A DNA stretch of 64,000 nt from Paenibacillus sp. PastM-3. Lineage in GTDB: Bacteria > Bacillota > Bacilli > Paenibacillales > Paenibacillaceae. The position numbers and the translations under genes are program-made. The notes below the pieces were generated by a model. It was not told where the DNA came from. It ran no database searches and was given only the letters and a program-made list of their open reading frames with translations. Below, one piece after another: positions 25,842 to 34,095 of the stretch. The DNA lies in assembly GCF_029893965.1 (NCBI RefSeq), contig NZ_JARXXP010000014.1, positions 62,001-126,000 on the forward strand. The letters run 5' to 3'. Position 1 is the stretch's first letter. Each line of letters opens with the position of its first letter.

Positions 25842-26828
25842 TCAGCCAAGCTTCTCGTGCAGAAACTCCAGCGTCAAAGCCAAGGCTTCCTTCAGCTCAG
25901 GTGTCGGGCCTTCATAAGGGTCAGTGGTATTAAAGGTATGGTCGGCGCCACTCACTCCGGCATAACGGTGCTGCGGCGCCTGTTCCCGGAAACGGGCATT
26001 CTGCTCCAGCAGGGAAGCCCGGTCACGGGCGCCCTGAATGATCAGGACCGGGGCGGTTACCCGCTCCAGCGCCTGCTCAATATTGAACCGTTCGCGGTTC
26101 AGCTCCTGATCCCGCTCCAGGATCTGCTCCAGCAGCGTCGGCTCCGCCGCATTGTCCTGAGTTGTCCTGGCCGGCGGGGAACCGCCGTTCCAGACAACCA
26201 GTGCGTTCACCTCCGGATGCTCGGCGGCGAATATAATATTGCCGCCGCCTGCCCGGCTGTGGCCGAGAATGCCGATCCGGCCTGTATCTGCCAGCCCGGC
26301 CAGCGGCAGCCTTCCCTCCTTGAGGCTGCCCAGCACCAGCTCCAGATCCTGCAGCTCGCGGGTCAGTGTGGCAGCTTCCGCCGCCAGCCGCTCAGCGGCA
26401 GGAGGTTCGGCGGCAATGCCATCAGTCCCGGCGGCTTCCTTCACTCCTGTTACAGCGATAGATCCGGCTGAACCGGAAGGTTTTTCATTTCCGGCTTGTT
26501 CAGCTCTGACGGCAATTCCACCACCTTCAGCACTTTCACCAGTTCCGGCACTAACCCCCGCCTCTGTTAACCTGCGCGCAGCAATCCGCGAGAAGTTAAA
26601 GCTGACTGTGTAAAAGCCGCTTTCGGCAAGCCTGCCGGCAGCGTCCGGCCAGAAGGCCCAGTCCTTGTGCCCTCTGAAGCCATGGCTGAGAATGACCACA
26701 GGCAGTCTGCCTTTACTATCGCCCTCATCCCCGCCAGTACCGGAAGGAACCCTTACCTCCCCCTCCAGATACAATCCGTTCTCCAGCGGCAGTCTGAAGC
26801 TTTCCACCGCTGCAGTCCCGTTTCCCAT
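25842..26828 (-). CDS. Alpha/beta hydrolase (dienelactone-hydrolase/esterase-like)
   Basis: 328 residues. Oxyanion region VILSHGFRGHKDW, nucleophile elbow GILGHSRAGG, late acid region VLIIQGARDRASL and catalytic His in GVSGADHTFN. Between about residues 85 and 160 there is an Ala/Gly/Glu-rich insertion (near EAGVSAGTGESAEGGGIAV) where relatives have a short lid, an unusual low-complexity expansion. GGAGGGGTGAGCTT precedes ATG 26828. It follows the binding-protein gene by 23 bp in the operon and may hydrolyse the imported compound; substrate unknown. Confidence 0.8.
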   Translation of the reverse strand: MGNGTAAVESFRLPLENGLYLEGEVRVPSGTGGDEGDSKGRLPVVILSHGFRGHKDWAFWPDAAGRLAESGFYTVSFNFSRIAARRLTEAGVSAGTGESAEGGGIAVRAEQAGNEKPSGSAGSIAVTGVKEAAGTDGIAAEPPAAERLAAEAATLTRELQDLELVLGSLKEGRLPLAGLADTGRIGILGHSRAGGGNIIFAAEHPEVNALVVWNGGSPPARTTQDNAAEPTLLEQILERDQELNRERFNIEQALERVTAPVLIIQGARDRASLLEQNARFREQAPQHRYAGVSGADHTFNTTDPYEGPTPELKEALALTLEFLHEKLG

Positions 26829-26851
26829 AAGCTCACCCCTCCGCTTGAACG

Positions 26852-27919
26852 TTATTGCAGCTGCCAGTCACTGATGTTGAAGTCCTTTTTGGCCAGCTTT
26901 TCTTCGACCAGGAAGTTCTTCGTGCCTTCCAGCAGCTTGGTGCCTTCTTCAGTAAAGGCAGTATCCTTGATATCGCTGATCGGATTCACCTGTTTGGCCA
27001 GCTCCGGCGTGGTATCGCCGATTTCGGCCAGGAATTCGTAGTATTCGTCTTCATGCTGCTTGAGATCAGCTAAGGCTTTTTCACGTGCCTCATTCCATAC
27101 CTTAGGGAAGTCAGGGAATTTCTCCAGGTATTCCTCAGATACTACGGTTGCGCTGGAGCCCAGCAGGTCGGGATGCTTTGAGGCATCATCCAGGTGGGTG
27201 TAGCCTTCATCAATCAGCTTCAAAGCCGGAACCCCAAGGTTGGTGGTCGCATCCACATCCCCTCTGGCAAGCGCAGCGGTAGCATCAGGAATCAGCATGT
27301 GCACCAGCTTATAGTCGGTTACCCCTTCCTGCTTCAGCAGTCCCACCACATAACGGTGCATGAAGGAGCCTTTTTGGATGGCAATGGTCTTGCCCTGCAG
27401 ATCCTTAACGGTTTTCGGGCCGTCCTTTTTACCGATCAGATAGCCTACGGTGTGGGCCGAAGATTGCGAGATCAGCCGGGTTTTGGCGCCGGAAGCATAG
27501 GCGATAATAGCCGGTGTATCCCCGAGGCTGCCGAAATCAAGCCGGCCGCTGATCAGCGACTCTGTCTGGTCCGGGCCGTTCGGGAAGCCGGTCAGTTTCA
27601 CTTCGGTGATACCGTATTTTTTCAATTCTTCCTGAATGATCCCCTTGTAAAAGCCCCAGCCCTCCGCGCCGCCCGGCACGTTCAGCTTATTGGAGCCGAT
27701 ATAGCCGAAATTCAGCACAGCTGGTGCAGTAGCCGTTGATGTTTCGCTGCCTGCGGCCTCCGCAGTATTATCGCCGCCTGCAGCTGAAGATGCACTGTTG
27801 CCGGAGCCCGCATTATTGCCGCAGGCCTGCAGCACCAGCATGATCATGACCAGGCTTGCGAGCAGCAGCCCGCGCGCCCCTTTTTTACGTCCGCCTGTAA
27901 TCTCTCTGTACGATTTCAT
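26852..27919 (-). CDS. ABC importer substrate-binding lipoprotein (sulfonate/nitrate/taurine type)
   Basis: 355 residues. Signal peptide with lipobox VLQAC near residue 33, Ser/Ala-rich linker, then an NMT1/SsuA-like type II binding domain: NFGYIGSNKLNVPGGAEGWG, TESLISGRLDFGSLGDTPAI and KGSFMHRYVVGLLKQEGV. The GDTPAI segment is typical of SsuA-family proteins. It lies on the outer membrane face and delivers ligand to the two permeases and ATPase of the same operon. The ligand (alkanesulfonate, taurine or other organosulfur anion) cannot be told from sequence. Confidence 0.85.
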   Translation of the reverse strand: MKSYREITGGRKKGARGLLLASLVMIMLVLQACGNNAGSGNSASSAAGGDNTAEAAGSETSTATAPAVLNFGYIGSNKLNVPGGAEGWGFYKGIIQEELKKYGITEVKLTGFPNGPDQTESLISGRLDFGSLGDTPAIIAYASGAKTRLISQSSAHTVGYLIGKKDGPKTVKDLQGKTIAIQKGSFMHRYVVGLLKQEGVTDYKLVHMLIPDATAALARGDVDATTNLGVPALKLIDEGYTHLDDASKHPDLLGSSATVVSEEYLEKFPDFPKVWNEAREKALADLKQHEDEYYEFLAEIGDTTPELAKQVNPISDIKDTAFTEEGTKLLEGTKNFLVEEKLAKKDFNISDWQLQ

Positions 27920-27963
27920 TAATGTCGTTCTCCCCTCGGTCTGATATCAAATGATTGCTATTT

Positions 27964-28296
27964 CTAGAACCCGGCTCTGGCCGCCAGTTTATACATAAAG
28001 TCATGGCTTGCCACCGGCTGTCTGCCTCTGCCCCAGCCTACCTTTTCCCTGTAACCGCCGAGCAGCCCCTGCTCTTCCAGCTCCGCTTCAGTCACACCGG
28101 TCACAGCTTCAGAATCCGGAGCAACATACAGCGCATCGGCAGGGCAATACAGCTCGCACATGAAGCAGGTCTGGCAATCGCTCTGCCGGGCGATGACGGG
28201 GATTCCATCTTCTACCCGGTCAAAAACATTCGTCGGGCAGACGGATACACACTGGTTGCACTCTACACACCTGGCAGCGCTGATGACTTCAATCAC
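27964..28296 (-). CDS. Two-cluster [4Fe-4S] ferredoxin (copy 2)
   Basis: 110 residues with CVECNQCVSVCP and CQTCFMCELYCP, the same plan as the copy at 23577 and the shared block ADALYVAP. ATG 28296 overlaps the preceding flavoprotein stop by 4 bp, as in copy 1. Predicted electron-transfer subunit for flavoprotein copy 2. Confidence 0.85.
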   Translation of the reverse strand: MIEVISAARCVECNQCVSVCPTNVFDRVEDGIPVIARQSDCQTCFMCELYCPADALYVAPDSEAVTGVTEAELEEQGLLGGYREKVGWGRGRQPVASHDFMYKLAARAGF

Positions 28297-29903
28297 AGTA
28301 GTACACTCTCCTTCGCAACTTCTTCTGTCTTAACCCATACCTGATCCAGTCCGCCGCTGATCAGCCGGTGATGCTGGCTGTTGTCTGTTTCCTTGTAATC
28401 CTCGCGCTTATGCATACCTCTGGTTTCCGTACGGGCCAATGCCGAGCTGTACATCCAGCGGGCAGTCGCTGTCATGGCTTCTGCTTCGCGTGCCTTCACC
28501 CCTTCCGGGGTGCGCTGAATTTCCCGGCTGCGCTGCTCCTTCCACAGTCCGTCCAGGCGGCTGAGCGAGGAGGTCAGCCCCTGCTCCGTACGGAACAGGT
28601 TGATGTCGTACGGCTTGACTTCGTCCTGCACAGCCGAGACAAGTTCCGTTGCGCGCGCTGCCGTTCCCGGCTTCACCTGCTGGTCAACCAGAGGTGAGGA
28701 GGACAGCCCGCGCGGCCTGCGGTCAGCCGCATGCTGCCCCAGTCCGGCGGCGTAAGCAGCTGCGCCTTCTCCGGCAAAGGAGCCGGAGGACATCGCCCAG
28801 GCGGCATTGTGGCTGCCGCCGCCGGTGAAGCCGCCGCAGATCAGCTCGCGGGTTGCCGCATCGCCTGCGGCATACAGTCCCGGAACGCCGGTGCTGCAGT
28901 CTTCATCCGTTATGCGGATGCCGCCTGTGCCGCGCACTGTACCTTCCAGCCGCAGCGTAACCGGAAAAGCATCCTTGAACGGATTAATGCCCCGGCGGTC
29001 AAACGGCAGGAAGAAGTTCGTCTGGGCAACCCGCAGCAGCGGCTGCAGATCCTCTGAAGCACCGTCCAGCTTCGCATACACCTGGCGGCCGGCCAGCAGA
29101 TTGCGGGCAATGACCGAGCGGCCCTTTTTGGATCCTGCCCCCTCTACCACACTGCCGTCTTCATAATAGAAGCTTGCATAGCTGTAATAAGCTGTCTTGG
29201 TGACGGAGGAAAAGGTCGGGCAGATCGCATAGGCATTGGAGAATTCCATGCCTGACAGGCTGGCCCCGGCCTCGGCGGCGAACAGATAGCCGTCACCGGT
29301 CAGCACATTGCAGCCCAGCGCCTTGCTCAGGAAGGCGCAGCCGCCGGTCGCGATAACCACGGCTCCCGCCTGGACGCTCCATCCTTCTCCGCTCTGGGTT
29401 TGTACACCGGTTGCCCCGGCGACACCGTGCTCATCGGCCAGCAGCTCAAGCGCCGGACTGTGGTCCAGGATCTTCACTCCCGCCTTCTTGACCAGCTTGC
29501 GCATTAGCCGCATATATTCCGGACCCTGCAGGCTCCGGCGGTACTGGTTGCCGTGCTCATCCAGCGGGAACGGGTATCCGGAGACGCCCAGCCGGTTCAT
29601 ATTCTCATAGGTGCGGTCCAGCACCCGGTCCATCCAGCGGTGCTCGGCCAGCTTGCCGCCCATCGAGTAACGGCTGGCCTTGGCTTCCTCGCGCAGCTTG
29701 TCATCCGGCTGCACATACCACACTCCGGTGCCTGAAGGAGCAGTGGCTCCACTGGAGCCGCAGTAGCCCTTGTCGGCCAGAATAACCTTGGCGCCTTTCG
29801 CTGCTGCCGTAAGCGCAGCCCATGTACCTGCCGGACCTCCGCCGATTACCAGTACATCCGCCTGCAAATCCAGTGTTCCTGTATGTCCTATCGAAAGATT
29901 CAT
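28293..29903 (-). CDS. FAD-dependent oxidoreductase, fumarate reductase/AprA-like (copy 2)
   Basis: 536 residues and clearly paralogous to the protein at 23918: VLVIGGGPAGTWAALTAA, ILADKGYCGSSGATAPSGTG, ATGGCAFLSKALGCNVLTGDG, FKDAFPVTLRLEGTVRGTGG, VPGLYAAGDAATREL. CAAGGAGGCTGAAGGCAA precedes ATG 29903. It starts 24 bp after the second permease stop, so importer and oxidoreductase are one unit. Two such pairs in one operon suggest sequential or alternative redox steps on the imported substrate. Confidence 0.82.
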   Translation of the reverse strand: MNLSIGHTGTLDLQADVLVIGGGPAGTWAALTAAAKGAKVILADKGYCGSSGATAPSGTGVWYVQPDDKLREEAKASRYSMGGKLAEHRWMDRVLDRTYENMNRLGVSGYPFPLDEHGNQYRRSLQGPEYMRLMRKLVKKAGVKILDHSPALELLADEHGVAGATGVQTQSGEGWSVQAGAVVIATGGCAFLSKALGCNVLTGDGYLFAAEAGASLSGMEFSNAYAICPTFSSVTKTAYYSYASFYYEDGSVVEGAGSKKGRSVIARNLLAGRQVYAKLDGASEDLQPLLRVAQTNFFLPFDRRGINPFKDAFPVTLRLEGTVRGTGGIRITDEDCSTGVPGLYAAGDAATRELICGGFTGGGSHNAAWAMSSGSFAGEGAAAYAAGLGQHAADRRPRGLSSSPLVDQQVKPGTAARATELVSAVQDEVKPYDINLFRTEQGLTSSLSRLDGLWKEQRSREIQRTPEGVKAREAEAMTATARWMYSSALARTETRGMHKREDYKETDNSQHHRLISGGLDQVWVKTEEVAKESVLL

Positions 29904-29927
29904 TTGCCTTCAGCCTCCTTGGTTAAT

Positions 29928-30815
29928 TTAGCCCTGATAGCTGTCCCGCCAGTGCAGGAGCTTGCGTTCGATGACGCGGAATAAGGAATCAATCAGCTTG
30001 CCGACAATAGCGAAAATAATGATGCCCACAAAGATGACCTCTGTATTGGAATTCTGCTTTGCCTCATTAATCAGGAACCCTACCCCGGAGGAAGAGCCGA
30101 TCAGCTCGGCAACGACCAGGCCAATCCACGCTACCGCCATCGAGAGCCGCAGACCCAGCAGAATGCCGGGCAGCGCAGCCGGCAGAATCAGCCGGTGCAG
30201 CTTCTGCAGCGGTCCGAAGCCAAGCACCCTGGCTACCTCGAACAGCTTGTTGTCCACGCCCCGGATCCCCATAAAAGTGTTGATGTACAGCGGGAAAAAG
30301 GCGCCGCTGAGAATAATTGCTATCTTCGATATCTCGCCGAAGCCGAACCAGAGAATAATCAGCGGGGCAATCGCCAGATGGGGGACCAGCCGCAGCACCT
30401 GGACACTGGGGTCAAGCAGATACTCCGCTTTGCGGAACAAGCCGGTCAATACACCAAGCAGCAGGCCGAGGACTCCGCCGATCACATATCCAAGCCCGGC
30501 CCGGCCGATGCTGACGCCGAGGTGATGGAGCAGCTCGCCGCTGGCCGCAAGTCCGGCAAAGGCCGACAGAATCGACCACGGCGTCGGCAAAAACTCCTGC
30601 GAGATCCAGCCTGCACTCCCGCCGAGCTGCCATAGCACAATAACCGCCACCGGTATGGCAGCCCCGGCTGCCCAGTCGGACAAAAGCGTTTTTATCCGAA
30701 CAGAATATGACCTTTTCTGCTTGTTAGAAGCAGAAACAGGTGCAGTTCCTGTGTAATCATACGCCTCCCTTACCGTTTTTGCTGACTTTACAACCATTTC
30801 TGCCCCGTTGCTCAT
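29928..30815 (-). CDS. ABC importer permease (SsuC/TauC type), second copy
   Basis: 295 residues, about six membrane segments, with the ATPase-contact loop EVARVLGFGPLQKLHRLILPAA. An N-terminal extension of ~45 polar residues is longer than usual. Start ATG 30815 is taken because AGGAGGA lies 10 bp before it; an in-frame start at 30854 would overlap the upstream permease. It pairs with the permease at 30830 to form a heteromeric channel, which is notable since SsuC usually works as a homodimer. Confidence 0.85.
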   Translation of the reverse strand: MSNGAEMVVKSAKTVREAYDYTGTAPVSASNKQKRSYSVRIKTLLSDWAAGAAIPVAVIVLWQLGGSAGWISQEFLPTPWSILSAFAGLAASGELLHHLGVSIGRAGLGYVIGGVLGLLLGVLTGLFRKAEYLLDPSVQVLRLVPHLAIAPLIILWFGFGEISKIAIILSGAFFPLYINTFMGIRGVDNKLFEVARVLGFGPLQKLHRLILPAALPGILLGLRLSMAVAWIGLVVAELIGSSSGVGFLINEAKQNSNTEVIFVGIIIFAIVGKLIDSLFRVIERKLLHWRDSYQG

Positions 30816-30829
30816 GCTGTACATTCCTC

Positions 30830-31633
30830 CTATCCTTGATAGTTGTCCTTCCATCTCAGCAGCCGCCGTTCAATCAGGCGGACAACCGTATCGCTAAGCA
30901 GCCCTGCCGCGGCAAACACAATAATTCCGACAAATACAACCGGCGTATCGGCAAACTGGCGGGCGTCAGACATCATATAGCCGATACCCGAGGTCGATGC
31001 GATAAGCTCTGCCACCACCAGGCCCAGCCAGGACAGTCCCAGCGACAGGCGCACACCGAGCATAATGTTAGGGACCGCCGCCGGCAGCACCAGCCGCAGA
31101 ACCTGCTGCAGCCGGCTGAAGCCGAGCACCCTGGATACCTCGAACAGCTTGTTGTCCGTGCCGCGGATGCCCATGAAGGTGTTGATATACACCGGGAAGA
31201 ATGCGCCTTTTGCGATCAGCAGCACTTTGGATTCCTCGCCGATTCCGAACCAGAGGATGAACAGCGGTACCACTGCCAGGCTGGGAATCATCCGGATCAT
31301 CTGGAGCGACGGGTCCAGCAGCCGCTCCGACCTGCGGAACAGTCCGACCAGAATGCCCAGCAGCAGCCCCAGCCCCCCGCCAAGCAGAAATCCGGAGAAG
31401 GCCCTTACTGCGCTGACCCGGAAATGGCTCCACAGATCGCCGCTTGCAGCCAGTGAAATAAACGATTGGGCAATGGTATAAGGTGTCGGAAACAACATTT
31501 CGGATAAAATCCCGTAATGGCCCAGCAGCTGCCACGAGATCAGCAGGCTTCCCGGCAGCAGCAGGCCGAGTCCGGCAATAACCGCTTTTCCGGGTTTACC
31601 GGCTGCACCTGCGGCCACAGCCTGGTTGCTCAT
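30830..31633 (-). CDS. ABC importer permease (SsuC/TauC type), first copy
   Basis: 267 residues with six hydrophobic segments and the EAA loop EVSRVLGFSRLQQVLRLVLPAA. It is highly similar to the neighbouring permease (shared FFP.YINTFMGIRG.DNKLFEV.RVLGF), so the pair arose by tandem duplication. GAGGGGG precedes ATG 31633. Located between the ATPase and the second permease gene. Confidence 0.87.
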   Translation of the reverse strand: MSNQAVAAGAAGKPGKAVIAGLGLLLPGSLLISWQLLGHYGILSEMLFPTPYTIAQSFISLAASGDLWSHFRVSAVRAFSGFLLGGGLGLLLGILVGLFRRSERLLDPSLQMIRMIPSLAVVPLFILWFGIGEESKVLLIAKGAFFPVYINTFMGIRGTDNKLFEVSRVLGFSRLQQVLRLVLPAAVPNIMLGVRLSLGLSWLGLVVAELIASTSGIGYMMSDARQFADTPVVFVGIIVFAAAGLLSDTVVRLIERRLLRWKDNYQG

Positions 31634-31741
31634 ATAAATGCCCCCTCTTCATACTGATAGTTAATAATTCTCATAGATTAAGTCGGATATAAGACAGTGA
31701 AATTTCCTCACTCAGCCATTTTCAAGGCCACCGAAACACCT

Positions 31742-32518
31742 TTAAATTCCCGCCCCGTCCGTCAACTCCAGCTCCTCTACCTTCTCAAAAACATTCAGAA
31801 CTCTAAGGCGCAGCTCCTGAAAGGAGGTGGTTGTCTTTTTGCGGGGATAGGGCAGGTCAACCGGCACGATTTTGCGGATTTTGCCCGGCCGCGGCTCCAG
31901 AATAACTACTCTGTTTGCAAGAAATACGGCTTCATCAATATCATGCGTTACAAAAATCATCGTTGTCCGGTTGTTCCGCCAGATATCCAGCAGCACCGCC
32001 TGCATATGCGCCCGGGTAAAGGCATCAAGTGCACCAAACGGCTCATCGAGCAGCAGGATTTTTGGATTCCGCAGCAGCGCCCTGGCGATGGCCACCCGCT
32101 GGGCCATTCCTCCCGACAGCTCGCGGGGGTAAGCTTTTTCGAAGCCGGTCAGCTTCACCAGCTCAATCAGTTCATCCACCTTCTGCCGGACATCCGGGCG
32201 GCCGAGCGGCAGATCCGAAGCAATGTTCTTCTCAACGGTAAGCCACGGAAACAGCCGGTGCTCCTGAAAAATAAACCCTTTGTCTATGCCGGGACCGCTA
32301 ATCGTCTGCCCCTCCAGCGTCACACTGCCGGTATAGCCGGTATCGAGTCCGGCGACGATGCGCAGCAGCGTACTTTTCCCGCAGCCGCTCGGTCCGATCA
32401 CGGTGATGAACTCCCCCTGCTGCACGTCGAGATTTACCTCATGCAGCGCTTTTACCTGTCCTCCGGCGGTATCAAAGCTTTTGTTCAGCTGTGCAATGGA
32501 CAGCATGACCTCTCCCAT
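31742..32518 (-). CDS. ABC importer ATPase (SsuB/TauB type)
   Basis: 258 residues: Walker A GPSGCGKST, Q-loop FIFQEHRLFPWLTV, signature LSGGMAQRVAIARALL, Walker B ILLLDEPFGALDAFTR and H-loop VTHDIDEAV. This pattern, especially FQEHRLFPW, is typical of the nitrate/sulfonate/taurine ATPases. AAGGAGGAACCGAG sets ATG 32518; the frame extends to 32659 through the leader hairpin and is not the start. First gene of the leftward operon. Confidence 0.9.
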   Translation of the reverse strand: MGEVMLSIAQLNKSFDTAGGQVKALHEVNLDVQQGEFITVIGPSGCGKSTLLRIVAGLDTGYTGSVTLEGQTISGPGIDKGFIFQEHRLFPWLTVEKNIASDLPLGRPDVRQKVDELIELVKLTGFEKAYPRELSGGMAQRVAIARALLRNPKILLLDEPFGALDAFTRAHMQAVLLDIWRNNRTTMIFVTHDIDEAVFLANRVVILEPRPGKIRKIVPVDLPYPRKKTTTSFQELRLRVLNVFEKVEELELTDGAGI

Positions 32519-32577
32519 CTCGGTTCCTCCTTCAGGTATGTGGGCTGACCTATAGTTCAGCTGATTCTTTGTGGCAA

Positions 32578-32624
32578 TAAAAAAACAGAGGGACCTCGCG
32601 CTGGATAGCACGGGCACCTCTGTT
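32578..32624 (-). terminator. Leader terminator upstream of the ABC ATPase gene
   Basis: On the minus strand ACAGAGG...CCCTCTGT forms a stem followed by seven Ts. It sits between the predicted promoter (32677-32705) and the first gene, so transcription must pass it: a candidate attenuator. Confidence 0.7.
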
Positions 32625-32642
32625 TGTACAGTCGGCCAATGT

Positions 32643-32667
32643 AATTCAAAGTAAAACAATTTGAATT
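32643..32667. promoter_or_regulatory. Operator-like inverted repeat at the operon start
   Basis: AATTCAAA (32643-32650) and TTTGAATT (32660-32667) form a perfect 8-bp inverted repeat with a 9-bp spacer, just downstream of the -10 of the leftward promoter. A related half, ATTTGAATAG, lies upstream at 32723. Confidence 0.55.
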
Positions 32668-32676
32668 TGTGAATTT

Positions 32677-32705
32677 AAAATATCACCTATCCGCAGGTCT
32701 GTCAA
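32677..32705 (-). promoter_or_regulatory. Sigma-A promoter of the nine-gene leftward operon
   Basis: On the minus strand TTGACA (32700-32705), 17-bp spacer, TATTTT (32677-32682). Confidence 0.7.
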
Positions 32706-32796
32706 CAAAAAGACGCAATTAAATTTGAATAGCAAAGGGTTTAACTGGGCAGAATGCTGCCGGTAATACACTTGTCAAAAGAAACATTTACTCATA

Positions 32797-32828
32797 AACT
32801 TACATTTTGTAAGTTGTTATGTTATAAT
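32797..32828 (+). promoter_or_regulatory. LLM gene promoter with overlapping palindromic operator
   Basis: AACTTACATTTTGTAAGTT (32797-32815) is a perfect 8-3-8 dyad. It covers the probable -35 (TTACAT, 32800-32805); TATAAT follows at 32823-32828 with a 17-bp spacer. The dyad resembles sites of HxlR- or MarR-type regulators. Confidence 0.6.
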
Positions 32829-32893
32829 AATCCGTATGCTATGTATAACGGACAAGCGTGATAACTATTCCAAGATATAAGGGGTCTGTATTT

Positions 32894-33982
32894 ATGACTA
32901 ATATTAACAAATTACAGCCGGACACTGCTCCGGAATTCGAGTTCGGCATCTATACACTGGGCGATCTGGTGGCGGATTGCCATACCGGGCAGCGGATCAG
33001 CCCGCAGCAACGGCTGCAGGAGGTTATTGCCGCGGCCAGGCTTGCGGATGAAGCCGGACTGGACATCTTTGGTGTAGGGGAGCATCACCGGCTGGATTTT
33101 GTCATCTCTTCCATGCCGGTTGTGCTTGCTGCCATTGCCCAGGTAACCAAGCGGATCAAGCTGACCAGCGCAACCACTGTACTGAGCACCGCTGATCCGG
33201 TACGGATCTTCGAGGATTTCGCCACGCTGGATCTGCTGTCCGGCGGCCGGGCGGAGATCATTAACGGAAGGGGGGCTTTTCTGGAGTCTTTTCCATTGTT
33301 CGGATACGATCTGGAGGACTATAAAAGGTTGTTCGCCGAGAACCTGGAGCTGCTGCTGGAGCTGAACAAGCATGAGGTCGTGAGCTGGAACGGGTCCTTC
33401 CGCTCGCCGCTGAAGAATGCGGAGATTGCCCCGCGTCCCCTGCAGCCGAAGCTCCCGCTCTGGGTCGGCATCGGCGGCTCTCCCGAAAGCGCCGAGCAGG
33501 CCGGACGGCTGGGCATCGGGATGGCCATTGCCATTCTCAGCGGCAGCCCGGAGCCGTTCCAGAACCTTGCCGCCACCTACCGGCGAAGCGGCACCGAAGC
33601 CGGACATGCAGCTGAAGACCTGAAGATCGCCATCACCAGCCACGGCTACATCGCCAAGACCTCACAGCAGGCTGTCGATGAATACTACCCTTACTACTAC
33701 AGCTACCGCAATGCCATCAGCCCGCAGACCGGACAGGAATACCGGGTGTCCCGAAGTGATTTTGGCCGCTTCGTCTCCCCGGTCAATACGCTGGCTGTCG
33801 GCAGCCCCCAGCAGATTATCGAGAAGATCCTGTACCAGCATGAGCTGTTCGGCCATAACCGCTTCATGACCCAGCTCGACATCGGCGGCCTGCCTTACAG
33901 CAAAGTAGCTACCGCGATTGAACTGCTTGCTACAGAGGTCGCTCCGGTTGTCCGCCGGGAAATCGCCAAAAAGAACAGCTGA
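32894..33982 (+). CDS. Luciferase-like flavin-dependent monooxygenase (LLM class), copy 1
   Basis: 362 residues of the bacterial luciferase fold: FGIYTLGDL at the N-terminus, GLDIFGVGEHHRLDF, then LTSATTVLSTADPVRIFEDFATLDLLSGGRAEI and NGRGAFLESFPLFGYDL. These are marks of the LLM subgroup around PDB 2I7G rather than of SsuD itself. It would use reduced flavin and oxygen. Start ATG 32894 follows AAGGGG; an in-frame start at 32858 has no site. Divergent from the sulfonate-type operon, so a role in oxidising the imported substrate is plausible but unproven. A paralogue lies at 55198. Confidence 0.85.
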   Translation: MTNINKLQPDTAPEFEFGIYTLGDLVADCHTGQRISPQQRLQEVIAAARLADEAGLDIFGVGEHHRLDFVISSMPVVLAAIAQVTKRIKLTSATTVLSTADPVRIFEDFATLDLLSGGRAEIINGRGAFLESFPLFGYDLEDYKRLFAENLELLLELNKHEVVSWNGSFRSPLKNAEIAPRPLQPKLPLWVGIGGSPESAEQAGRLGIGMAIAILSGSPEPFQNLAATYRRSGTEAGHAAEDLKIAITSHGYIAKTSQQAVDEYYPYYYSYRNAISPQTGQEYRVSRSDFGRFVSPVNTLAVGSPQQIIEKILYQHELFGHNRFMTQLDIGGLPYSKVATAIELLATEVAPVVRREIAKKNS

Positions 33983-34035
33983 GCTTCATCGCCTGGTCGG
34001 CATCCATTCCCGCTCCAGCCCCACAATAACAGACC

Positions 34036-34080
34036 AAAAAGCTGTACTGTCCAACCTACCTGGACGGTGCAGCTTTATTC
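34036..34080. terminator. Terminator between the LLM gene and the Rgg-like gene
   Basis: AAAAAGCTGTACTGTCC pairs with GGACGGTGCAGCTTTATT; it serves two convergent genes. Confidence 0.75.
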
Positions 34081-34095
34081 TTTGTGTATTGCCCA

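Noticed and set aside
32894..33982. Calling LLM copy 1 SsuD (alkanesulfonate monooxygenase)
   Set aside because: The sequence blocks fit the 2I7G-like LLM subgroup and lack the pattern I expect for SsuD; context alone is not enough.
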